This document shows positions 1 to 8,926 of a stretch of DNA of 12,494 nt, in pieces. Origin of the DNA: an uncultured Janibacter sp. (lineage in GTDB: Bacteria > Actinomycetota > Actinomycetes > Actinomycetales > Dermatophilaceae). The first letter of the stretch is position 1; every line of letters begins with the position of its first letter. The stretch is from contig CAMICF010000073.1 in the NCBI GenBank assembly GCA_946222495.1, positions 1 through 12,494 on the forward strand, given 5' to 3'. Made by a program: the position numbers and the translations under genes. Below the pieces are notes generated by a model. The model saw only the letters and a program-made list of their open reading frames with translations, did not search any database and was not told where the DNA came from.

Positions 1-1199
1 GGCACGGGGGTGACGACGAGCGCGGCGAGCGCGATCGCGACGGTGGTGCCGGCGACGACCACCGCGGAGCCGGCGGTCCCCACCGCGTGCGCGATGGAAT
101 CGGCCATCTCATGACCGCCGAGGAGCTGGTTGCGGTGACGGTTGACGATGAAGAGGGCGTAGTCGATGCCGACGGCCAGCCCGATCATCAGCGCCAGGGC
201 CGGGGTCATCGAGTTCATCTCGAAGAAGTGCGTGGTCGCGATCGCGCTCGCCAGCCCGACGCCGACCCCGACGAGGGCCCCGGCGATCGGCAGGCCGGCC
301 GCGACGAGCGAGCCGAGGGCGAGGAGGAGGACGACGGCCGCGACCATGAGACCGATGGCCTCGCCCGGCCCGACGAGGGAGTTCTCCTGGGTGATCTCGA
401 CGCTGTACTCGGCGTCGACCCCGGCAGCCTCGAGCTGGTCGCCGATCTCGGGGATGGCCTGCTTGACCTCGGGGTCGACCGACTGGGTGTTGGTGTCGAA
501 CTGGACCTGGGTCAGGGCATAGCCGTCGTCGGTGACGAACTCGGTGTCCCCGGCCCCGTCGTACACGGAGCTGCCGGCCCGGTAGGAGGCCTTGCCATCG
601 GCCAGGTCCCGCTGGCCCGAGCGGTACTTCTCCTTGGCCGTGGCGAGCTCGGCCTTGCCGTCCTTCACCTGCGAGCGGATGTCCGTGAGCATCGGGGAGT
701 CGGGGTCGTTCTTCTCGAAGTAGTCGATCCACGACCGCCCGTAGTCGATCTGACCCTGCCCCTTGGAGATCTTCGTCCACGCGGCGTCGAGCCGCTGCTC
801 GCCCGAGGCGATGTCGGACTTGCCCCGGGCGAGCTCCCGACCGGACTGGTCGAGCGTCCACTGGTTCTCGAAGGGGCTGAGCACGCCCTTCACGTGCGGG
901 GTGTCCTCCCACTCGGCGAAGACCTTGTCGATGGTCCTGCGCTGCTCGGGGGTGAACTCCCCCTCGTCCGTGTGGAGGACCACGGTGCCGAATCCGCCTG
1001 CGGCCTCGGGGATCTCGTCCTGCAGGTCGTCGAGGACGCGCTCGTAGTCGCTGCCGGGCACCGAGATCTCGCTCGTCATCGGCCGCCCGAAGGAGGCCGC
1101 CGCCACGCCCGCCACCACGAGCAGGAGAAGCCAGAGCACGACGACGCTCTTGGCGTGGGTCGCGCACCAGCGTCCGAGACGGTGCAGACGAAGGGCCAT
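1..1199 (-). CDS. MMPL/RND-family transporter, N-terminal 399 residues (runs off left edge)
   Basis: Inner-membrane proton-driven exporter of the MMPL family (lipids, siderophores or drugs; substrate not predictable here). Translating from the ATG at 1199-1197 gives 399 codons with no stop before the edge, so about half of a typical 700-750 aa protein is present. Residues about 18-37 form TM1. Residues 40-275 are the extracytoplasmic porter domain, with two runs of six heptads (121-162 and 176-217), each with a hydrophobic third position and mostly Gly at the sixth, suggesting a helical hairpin. A TM cluster starts near 281. GIDYALF (344-350) contains the Asp346-Tyr347 pair that matches the proton-relay site of MmpL proteins. 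The start is supported by AGGAG a few bases upstream (TACTCCTG region on +). It is divergent from an MFS transporter and shares its operator region. The family is certain; the substrate is unknown. Confidence 0.93.
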   Translation of the reverse strand, partial: MALRLHRLGRWCATHAKSVVVLWLLLLVVAGVAAASFGRPMTSEISVPGSDYERVLDDLQDEIPEAAGGFGTVVLHTDEGEFTPEQRRTIDKVFAEWEDTPHVKGVLSPFENQWTLDQSGRELARGKSDIASGEQRLDAAWTKISKGQGQIDYGRSWIDYFEKNDPDSPMLTDIRSQVKDGKAELATAKEKYRSGQRDLADGKASYRAGSSVYDGAGDTEFVTDDGYALTQVQFDTNTQSVDPEVKQAIPEIGDQLEAAGVDAEYSVEITQENSLVGPGEAIGLMVAAVVLLLALGSLVAAGLPIAGALVGVGVGLASAIATTHFFEMNSMTPALALMIGLAVGIDYALFIVNRHRNQLLGGHEMADSIAHAVGTAGSAVVVAGTTVAIALAALVVTPV

Positions 1200-1227
1200 G
1201 GGTACTCCTGGTGGGACGTGGGGCTGC

Positions 1228-1271
1228 GCGATACTTCTACTTTCGTAGAATCGCAATCACTACAAATGTAG
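1228..1271. promoter_or_regulatory. Shared divergent promoter with two CTAC-N4-GTAG operators
   Basis: Two inverted repeats lie between the MMPL and MFS genes. TTCTAC-TTTC-GTAGAA (1235-1250) has perfect 6-bp arms. CTACAAATGTAG (1260-1271) has perfect 5-bp arms around AA. Both fit CTAC-N4-GTAG and their centres are 23 bp apart, about two helical turns. On the minus strand, TTGCGA (1256-1251) and TATCGC (1233-1228) are separated by 17 bp, and the first palindrome fills that spacer. On the plus strand, TAGAAT (1246-1251) is a good -10 for the MFS gene and overlaps the same palindrome, although its -35 is weak. The size and placement resemble TetR/MarR operators (inference); no such regulator is encoded in the window. 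The palindromes are plain to see; the promoter hexamers are less certain. Confidence 0.7.
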
Positions 1272-1314
1272 AGCCAGTTCGTGGAGACGTCAAAAGGTGG
1301 GAGAGAATGTCGGC

Positions 1315-2523
1315 GTGGCCCTCCCTTCCTCCGCACAGAGCACGACCCCCTCGCAGGGCCTCCCGCTCACCCTCGCCCTGACCGCCCTTGTGCTCGGCGG
1401 CGTCGGGATCGGTACCACCGAGTTCGTCACGATGGGCCTCCTGCCCGAGATCGCCGAGGGGATCGGGACGAGCATCCCACGGGCCGGGCACACGATCTCG
1501 GCGTACGCCCTCGGCGTCGTCATCGGCGCCCCGACGATCGCGATCTTCGGCAACCGGCTCCCCCGTCGCGAGATGCTCGTCGGCCTCATGCTCGTCTTCG
1601 CCGCGGGCAACGCGCTGAGCGCCCTCACCTCGGGCTACGAGCTGCTCATGCTCGCGCGCTTCGTCTCCGGCGTGCCGCACGGGGCCTTCTTCGGCATCGC
1701 CTCGATCGTCGCCTTCGACATCGTCGCGCCGGGGCGCGGCGGCTGGGCGGTCAGTCGGATCATGCTCGGCATCCCCATCGCCAACGTCGCCGGCGTCCCG
1801 CTCGCGACCTGGCTCGGCCAGCTCGCCGGGTGGCGGGCGGCGTACTGGCTCGTCGCGATCATCGGGGTGACGACCGCGGCGCTCGTCGCGGTGGTCGTCC
1901 CGCACCAACCCGCCGACGCGGAGGCACGGATCCGGAGCGAGCTCGCGGCCTTCCGCGACTCCCAGGTCTGGCTGACGCTCCTCGTCGGCGCCGTCGGCTT
2001 CGGCGGCGTCTTCGCGATGTACTCCTACATCTCGCCCATCCTGCGGAGCCAGACCGAGCTGCCCGCCGACGCGGTGCCGATCTACCTCTTCATCTACGGT
2101 GCCGGTGGCCTCGTCGGGACGGTCTTCGCCGGTCGCCTCGTCGACCGCTCCGTGCTGCACACCCTCGTCTGGTCCTCCGTCGCCACCGGCCTGTCCCTCG
2201 CGGGCTTCGCCTGGGCAGCCGACTGGGCCGTGCCCGCGGGCATCCTCCTGCTCGCCGTCTCCATCTCGGTCTCGGCCTTCGTGCTCGCGCTCCAGCTGCG
2301 GCTCATGGAGGTCGCGGGACGGGCCCGCACCCTCGGCGCCGCCGGCAACCACGCCGCACTCAACATGGCCAACGCCCTCGGCGCCTGGCTCGGCGGCCTC
2401 GTCCTCGCCGCCGGGTGGGGCTGGCAGGCGCCGTCCCTCGTCGGCGCCGGACTCTCCGTCGCAGGGCTGGTCATCCTCTTCCTCTCCCTTCGCGTCCACC
2501 GGGGCAGGACCACCCTCGACTGA
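1315..2523 (+). CDS. MFS transporter, DHA1 drug/sugar efflux type (AraJ/Cmr-like)
   Basis: Twelve-helix major facilitator of the drug:H+ antiporter 1 group, 402 aa from the chosen start, which is normal for the family. TM1 is about residues 17-35 and is followed by the family-typical TTEFVTMGLLPEIA (34-47). The loop 2-3 motif A is recognisable in degenerate form at GAPTIAIFGNRLPRR (71-85). A second half with several further hydrophobic segments ends in a short basic tail. An in-frame GTG lies at 1297, but it has no ribosome site; GTG 1315 has GGTGGGAGAG (1296-1305) at a good distance, so 1315 is preferred. It is transcribed away from the MMPL gene across shared operators, suggesting joint control of two exporters. 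Such proteins are often named arabinose or chloramphenicol efflux; the true substrate cannot be read from sequence. Confidence 0.9.
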   Translation: MALPSSAQSTTPSQGLPLTLALTALVLGGVGIGTTEFVTMGLLPEIAEGIGTSIPRAGHTISAYALGVVIGAPTIAIFGNRLPRREMLVGLMLVFAAGNALSALTSGYELLMLARFVSGVPHGAFFGIASIVAFDIVAPGRGGWAVSRIMLGIPIANVAGVPLATWLGQLAGWRAAYWLVAIIGVTTAALVAVVVPHQPADAEARIRSELAAFRDSQVWLTLLVGAVGFGGVFAMYSYISPILRSQTELPADAVPIYLFIYGAGGLVGTVFAGRLVDRSVLHTLVWSSVATGLSLAGFAWAADWAVPAGILLLAVSISVSAFVLALQLRLMEVAGRARTLGAAGNHAALNMANALGAWLGGLVLAAGWGWQAPSLVGAGLSVAGLVILFLSLRVHRGRTTLD

Positions 2524-2552
2524 CCGCGGGAAGGGGGCCCCGCCCCACCGCA

Positions 2553-2558
2553 TACCGT
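2553..2558 (+). promoter_or_regulatory. -10 box of a leaderless promoter for the SRPBCC gene
   Basis: TACCGT fits the actinobacterial TANNNT -10 and ends exactly 7 nt before ATG 2566, so transcription would begin at or next to the start codon. No convincing ribosome site precedes 2566. The same geometry is seen before the LysR gene and nadE. It implies that the SRPBCC gene has its own promoter despite lying only 42 bp after the MFS stop. Confidence 0.5.
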
Positions 2559-2565
2559 GAGGCAC

Positions 2566-3060
2566 ATGCACCGAGAGCGCACCGTGTCCGACTCCGTCAC
2601 CATCGCCGTGCCGCCGCACGTCGCCTACGACGCGGTGAGTGATGTCACCCAGATGGGCCGGTGGAGCCCGGAGAACACCGGGGCCCGACTCCCTTCGCCC
2701 GGGCCCGTGGAGGTCGGCACCTCCTTCGTCGGGAGCAACCGAAGGGGGCGCGCGACGTGGGTGACCGAGTGCACCGTCACCGCCGCCGACCCGGGCGAGC
2801 GCTTCGCCTTCCGCGTCCACCGGATCGGGCCGAGCCGACCGATCGTGCCGGGGCGCAATGCCTCCTGGGAGTACCGCTTCGAGGAGGTCGACGGTGGCAC
2901 CCGGGTCACCGAGACCTGGACCGACGACCGGCGCTGGCCGGACGCGGTCGCGGCCGTCTTCGACAAGGCGGTCACCGGCGGCCAGCTCTTCGCGGACCAC
3001 CAGCGCACGAACATCCGGCGCACCCTGGACCGTCTCCGGTCGGAGCTTGAGAAGGGCTGA
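2566..3060 (+). CDS. SRPBCC family protein (polyketide cyclase/dehydrase-like)
   Basis: A 164-aa START-like helix-grip protein that probably binds a small hydrophobic ligand in its cavity; its biochemical role is unknown. The N-terminal strand (about 8-15), the PPHVAYDAVSDVTQM helix (16-30) and the GRWSPENTGA segment (31-40) are typical of the polyketide_cyc2/SRPBCC group. The ending, with YRFEEVDGGTRVTETW and then a long C-terminal helix, also fits. Three starts are possible: GTG 2557, ATG 2566 and GTG 2584. ATG 2566 is chosen because a TACCGT -10 box lies exactly 7 nt upstream; GTG 2584 with GAGAG upstream remains possible. ppdK follows 76 bp downstream on the same strand, but that gene has its own strong ribosome site and there is no evidence of a shared function. 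Cytoplasmic; no signal peptide. Confidence 0.85.
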   Translation: MHRERTVSDSVTIAVPPHVAYDAVSDVTQMGRWSPENTGARLPSPGPVEVGTSFVGSNRRGRATWVTECTVTAADPGERFAFRVHRIGPSRPIVPGRNASWEYRFEEVDGGTRVTETWTDDRRWPDAVAAVFDKAVTGGQLFADHQRTNIRRTLDRLRSELEKG

Positions 3061-3136
3061 GTCGGGCCGATATCTGTGGGAGCCCGGTCCCCTGCCATAG
3101 TGGTCTGGTTCCGCATGCTCGCAAGGGAGGCACCCG

Positions 3137-5854
<2,718 letters not shown>

Positions 5855-5865
5855 CCCGCTCCCGG

Positions 5866-5917
5866 GCATGACGAAGGGGGCCTCGCGCCAGATGGTGCGA
5901 GGTCCCCTTCGTCGTGC
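5866..5917. terminator. Long bidirectional hairpin terminator between ppdK and the 82-aa gene
   Basis: The left arm contains GACGAAGGGG (5870-5879) and the right arm CCCCTTCGTC (5904-5913), a perfect 10-bp complement. Inside it, CCTCGC/GCGAGG pairs around a short loop (GCCAGATGGT), with one or two unpaired bases. Outside it, pairing extends to 5866/5917 with one G-U pair. There is no T-run, as is common for actinobacterial hairpins. It lies between the convergent ends of ppdK (stop 5854) and the minus-strand gene ending at 5952, so it can serve both. Confidence 0.85.
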
Positions 5918-5951
5918 ACGAGCCGGGCTGGATGGACCCCCGGCCCCGCGA

Positions 5952-6200
5952 TCAGCGCGTCGAGAGCTGCGGGCGGAAGCGGTCGCTCATCCGGGCGTCG
6001 TACGGGACGTGGTAGGTCGTGGCGGGGGTGGCGTGCTCGCGCTGGGCGCGGCGACCGCGACGCGACGCGCGCGTCTCGTCCTGGGACATGATGGACAGCT
6101 CGGCGGCCATGCGCTCGTGGTCGGCGTCCGGGCCGGCACCCCAGTGACGGTTGGCGGCGGGACGAAGGGCGTTGATGTAGGTCATCCAGTTCTTGGTCAT
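5952..6200 (-). CDS. Unrecognised 82-aa protein, divergent from a LysR regulator
   Basis: I do not recognise this protein. It begins MTKNWMTYINALRPAANRHW and is rich in Arg, Ala and His. A strongly basic middle stretch (TRASRRGRRAQREH, about 43-56) is followed by a polar tail ending FRPQLSTR. There is no signal peptide or membrane segment, so it is probably cytoplasmic and possibly nucleic-acid or polyanion binding (inference from charge only). It is a credible gene because it fills the gap between a two-way terminator and a divergent LysR gene whose intergenic region is unusually AT-rich and palindromic. A TTGAGA-17-CAACCT promoter-like pair precedes it on the minus strand. ATG 6200 is chosen; a second ATG five codons in is also possible. 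No good ribosome site precedes either, so a leaderless transcript is plausible. Confidence 0.6.
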   Translation of the reverse strand: MTKNWMTYINALRPAANRHWGAGPDADHERMAAELSIMSQDETRASRRGRRAQREHATPATTYHVPYDARMSDRFRPQLSTR

Positions 6201-6208
6201 GGCTCTAG

Positions 6209-6285
6209 GTTGTCCTGTTCAACAATCCTTCTCAAATTCACTTTTTCGACGGATTGTGCAGGTTTACTTCATCGACACGTAGGAT
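6209..6285. promoter_or_regulatory. LysR-type divergent control region
   Basis: The 92-bp gap between the 82-aa gene and the LysR gene is AT-rich for this genome. It holds GTTG-N7-CAAC (6209-6223), which satisfies the LysR-box pattern T-N11-A. It also holds a perfect 7-bp inverted repeat, ACAATCC (6222-6228) and GGATTGT (6251-6257), 22 nt apart. TAGGAT (6280-6285) lies exactly 7 nt before ATG 6293 and is a leaderless-style -10 for the LysR gene. LysR regulators commonly bind such sites to control a divergent gene and themselves. The repeats are seen directly; the link to this regulator is inferred. Confidence 0.55.
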
Positions 6286-6292
6286 CTGGCGC

Positions 6293-7195
6293 ATGGTCGA
6301 CGCGCACCGGGTCCGGATCTTCTTGTCCGTCATGGCCTCCGGCTCGGTCAACGCCGCGGCGACCCACCTCGGCTACTCCCCTTCCGCCGTGAGCCAGCAG
6401 ATCGCGGCGCTGCAGAAGGAGACGGGGCTCGCCCTCTTCACCCGCGACGGCCGCGGCATCGCCCCCACCCCCGCCGCGCACACCCTCGCCGAGGAGAGCG
6501 AGCGCCTCATGTACGAGCTCAAGCGCGTGGACGCCGTCGTCGACGACCTGCGCGAGGGGAGCACCGGCTCGCTGTCCATCGGGTACTTCGCCTCGGCCGG
6601 CTACCGGTGGATGCCGCAGCTGGCGAAGCGGCTGCAGACGAAGCTGCCCGAGCTGACCCTCCAGATGGTCCTCACCGAGGGATACCCGCCCGGGGAGTCG
6701 CCGCCCGTCGACATCGACGTCGTGCCGGCCGACCCGACGACGTCGGTGCGCCCGGGGCACACGGTGACGCCGCTGATGACCGACCACTTCGTCGCGCTCG
6801 TGCCGGCCGACCACCGCCTCGCGGGTCGCCGCCGCGTGGAGATGGCCGAGCTCGCGGACAGCTCGTGGATCAGCAACGACATCTCCGCCGGTGTCACCCA
6901 GGACATGGTCGACCGCGCTTGTCGCGCAGCGGGGTTCAGGCCGCGGTACACGGTGGAGGCGCAGGACCACTACACGGCGACGGCCTTCGTCGCGGCGGGC
7001 GTGGGCATCACCGTCCTGCCCGACCTCGCGAGCCGGTCGCTGCCCAAGACGGTGCGGCGGCTGCGCCTGACCAACCCCAACCCGGTGCGCGACATCGTCG
7101 CCCTCACCGCCCCCGTCGCGCGGTCCAACGAGGCCGCGACGCTCGCCGTCGACCTGCTCCAGCAGATCGCCGCCGCCAGCGCCCGCCGCCGCTGA
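6293..7195 (+). CDS. LysR-family transcriptional regulator
   Basis: A 300-aa LysR-type regulator, normal for the family. The N-terminal winged helix-turn-helix (about 3-60) reads RVRIFLSVMASGSVNAAA, then LGYSPSAVSQQIAALQKETG (27-46), with the recognition helix around SPSAVSQQIAAL and LFTRDGRGIAPTPAA as the wing. A linker helix follows to about residue 88, and then a periplasmic-binding-like effector domain (about 92-295). ATG 6293 is chosen over an in-frame TTG at 6254 because the LysR fold starts right after it and TAGGAT stands 7 nt upstream. It is divergent from an 82-aa gene, its most likely target along with itself. The effector cannot be told from sequence. The stop is 19 bp from the stop of the convergent PhlG-like gene. 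Confidence 0.92.
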   Translation: MVDAHRVRIFLSVMASGSVNAAATHLGYSPSAVSQQIAALQKETGLALFTRDGRGIAPTPAAHTLAEESERLMYELKRVDAVVDDLREGSTGSLSIGYFASAGYRWMPQLAKRLQTKLPELTLQMVLTEGYPPGESPPVDIDVVPADPTTSVRPGHTVTPLMTDHFVALVPADHRLAGRRRVEMAELADSSWISNDISAGVTQDMVDRACRAAGFRPRYTVEAQDHYTATAFVAAGVGITVLPDLASRSLPKTVRRLRLTNPNPVRDIVALTAPVARSNEAATLAVDLLQQIAAASARRR

Positions 7196-7214
7196 CCCCC
7201 TCGCGCCCTCACCC

Positions 7215-8128
7215 TCAGGGGTGGTCCCGGAACTCCTCGTACAGCTCGGGGAGGAAGGTCGCGAGATGGTTCATCTCCGCGGCGCAGTGGAAGACCATGT
7301 CGCTCCCCAGCGTCCGCGGGAGTATCCGGCCGACGAGGTGCGGGAGCACGGGGTCGACGGCGCGACGGACCCCTTCGACGACAGCACCGCCGCTGCCGCC
7401 GGCGGCCCGGAGACGGCCCGGGTCGGGAGGTGGAGGAGCTGTGGGGTGTTGAGGAAGAAGCGGCTGCGCATCTCCGCGCCGTCGTCGGTCGGGCGGACCT
7501 GGTGGACCAGCCAGCCGAAGGCCACGGGCAGCGCGCTCAGACCCACCCGGGCGCAGATGTGCACCGTGCCCGGTCGGTCGGCGATGCCGAGCACCTCGGG
7601 CTCGACGAAGCGGATCGCCAGCCGGTGCAGCTCCCCGCCGATGTACTCGTCGACGTAGGACACGTTCCCGATGTAGCGCGCCCGGTCATCGATCCCCGGG
7701 ACGGACCGGCGGTCCTCGCCGAGAGCGGCGAACTGGTGGGCGTCGGGGTTCCACAACGTGTAGCGCGCGCTCTCGGGGCCGTGCCAGCCGAACCACCAGC
7801 TCCACATCTGCGCCGTGACGCGGGGCATACGGGTGAGCACGTTGACCTGGAGGACACCGGAGGCCGTCGTCCAGCCCGTCTCCATCGGCTCGTACCCGTC
7901 CGCCGCGAGGCGTTCGGGCAGCTCGTCCAGCGTGCAACCGAGCTCCGCGGGCGACGTGCCGGCGACGAGGGCCCGCTGCACGTGGTCCTGCACGGGCTCG
8001 GTGCGGGGGCGGAAGAACCGCGCGTACGGCTGGGCCCGGTCCGCGGCGCGGTACCCGAGGTACCGGGGCTCGGTGCGGTAGCTCGCGGGCAGGGCCTCCC
8101 GGTCCGCGGCGGTCTCGACGGACCTCAC
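7215..8128 (-). pseudogene. DAPG hydrolase (PhlG)-like gene with a 3' frameshift
   Basis: Related to 2,4-diacetylphloroglucinol hydrolase, a Zn-dependent C-C hydrolase that removes an acetyl group. GTG 8128 overlaps the stop of the upstream reductase gene by 4 bp (GTGA), implying coupled translation. The first frame is good through WWFGWHGPESARYTLWNPDAH (His131), DEYIGG (Glu161) and FLNTPQLLHLPTRA. It then becomes an Arg/Ser-rich shadow sequence ending at 7271. From about 7385 downward the next frame reads sensibly (VVEGVRRAVDPVL...), including FHCAAEMNHLA with His at 7289-7287 and Glu at 7277-7275, and stops at 7215. From memory, PhlG zinc ligands are His129, Glu160, His270 and Glu274, so the shift removes the last two. 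The change equals a 1-bp loss or 2-bp gain between about 7385 and 7425, a repetitive GC-rich stretch. It may be a real inactivation or a sequencing error. Confidence 0.8.
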
Positions 8129-8754
8129 GAAGGGAGGGTATCGACGCGGGCGTCGACCCGCTGGTACCGCACGTGCGTCGCGAGCGGCGGGTGCAGGACC
8201 TCCACCGGCTCGAAGGGGAAGTCACGCACCCCGTCGAGGAGTCGCTCCCCACCCCCGAGGACCACGGGCGCGATGTCGAGCGCCAGCTCGTCGACGACGC
8301 CGGCCTCAAGCGCCTGCCGGGCCGCGGAGGCCCCGCCGGCGATGTGCACCCGCTGACCGTCGGCGGCCTCGAGCGCCCGCGCGTACGCCGCATCGAAGCC
8401 CTCGGTGACGAAGTGGAAGGTCGTCCCGCCGGCCATCTCGACGGGCTCGCGGACATGGTGGGTGAGCACGAAGACCGGTGCGTGGTACGGCGGTTCGTCA
8501 CCCCACCAGCCGTCCCAGGGCTCGTCCCACTCGCCGCGCACCGGGCCGAACATGTTGCGCCCCATGACGACGGCGCCATGGGGGCCGGCGAGCCACTCTG
8601 CGGCCTTCGCGTCGGCGTCCGTGGCCCGCGGGTCACCCATGTGCCACGTGTGCAGGTCGTGCCCGCGTCGGCCCATCGGCTGCTCGCGGCTCTGGTCAGG
8701 CCCGGCGACATAGCCGTCGAGCGAGATCGACACGTGCACGGTGGTGAGAGCCAT
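8125..8754 (-). CDS. Dihydrofolate reductase family protein (RibD C-terminal domain)
   Basis: A 209-aa cytoplasmic NADPH-dependent reductase of the RibD-C/DHFR-like superfamily; it is not the housekeeping FolA. The N-terminal strand is VHVSISLDGYVAGPD (6-20), followed by AVVMGRNMFGPV (the nucleotide-binding helix region). Near the C-terminus, HIAGGASAARQALEAGVVDELALDIAPVVLGGG is the classic ending of this group. Its substrate is unknown. It is the first gene of a two-gene operon; its TGA is shared with the GTG of the PhlG-like gene. No strong ribosome site is seen before ATG 8754. A CATGCT 6 nt upstream could be a leaderless -10. Clustered repeats lie about 36 bp upstream of the start in the gap to nadE. 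Confidence 0.92.
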   Translation of the reverse strand: MALTTVHVSISLDGYVAGPDQSREQPMGRRGHDLHTWHMGDPRATDADAKAAEWLAGPHGAVVMGRNMFGPVRGEWDEPWDGWWGDEPPYHAPVFVLTHHVREPVEMAGGTTFHFVTEGFDAAYARALEAADGQRVHIAGGASAARQALEAGVVDELALDIAPVVLGGGERLLDGVRDFPFEPVEVLHPPLATHVRYQRVDARVDTLPS

Positions 8755-8789
8755 CGATCCAGCATGACGGCCACGCCCGAGGCTCGCCA

Positions 8790-8910
8790 GGTTTCGAGGC
8801 CCCTTCGTCGCACCTCAACCAACGAGGCCGCGCACCTTCGCCAACGGGGGTTTCGAGGCTCCTTCGTCGCACCTCAACCAACGGGGGTTCGAGGCCTCAG
8901 CCAGCGGAGG
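8790..8910. repeat. Two 35-bp direct repeats with a 59-bp period, plus partial copies
   Basis: Positions 8790-8824 and 8849-8883 match at 34 of 35 bases (C/T at the 12th). Each begins GGTTTCGAGGC and ends CACCTCAACCAACG. Shorter relatives lie between them (8822-8848: CGAGG, CACCTTCG, CCAACG) and after them (8886-8910: GGTTCGAGGCCTCAGCC). Each full copy is itself an imperfect inverted repeat (GGTT..GAGG with CCTC.AACC), able to form a hairpin. The cluster occupies the divergent gap between the reductase gene and nadE and ends just before the nadE -10. It resembles the interspersed intergenic repeats common in actinomycete genomes (from memory). No transposase or target duplication is visible. 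Confidence 0.85.
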
Positions 8911-8913
8911 TCA

Positions 8914-8919
8914 TAGGCT
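8914..8919 (+). promoter_or_regulatory. -10 box of a leaderless promoter for nadE
   Basis: TAGGCT fits TANNNT and ends exactly 7 nt before ATG 8927. The only Shine-Dalgarno-like sequence, GGAGG at 8906-8910, is 16 nt from the start, too far to serve. A leaderless nadE mRNA is therefore the simplest reading. Confidence 0.5.
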
Positions 8920-8926
8920 GCCGACC

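Noticed and set aside
2526..2543. Short hairpin GCGGG/CCCGC after the MFS stop as a terminator
   Set aside because: Only a 5-bp stem with an 8-nt loop in very GC-rich sequence and no T-run; expected by chance.
1237..3000. Minus-strand 587-aa open frame across the MFS and SRPBCC genes
   Set aside because: It spans two well-supported genes and the operator region and is Asp/Arg/Glu/Gly-rich without domains; a shadow frame.
6254..6292. TTG 6254 as the LysR start
   Set aside because: It would add 13 residues outside the conserved fold and place the TAGGAT -10 and the inverted-repeat arm inside the gene.
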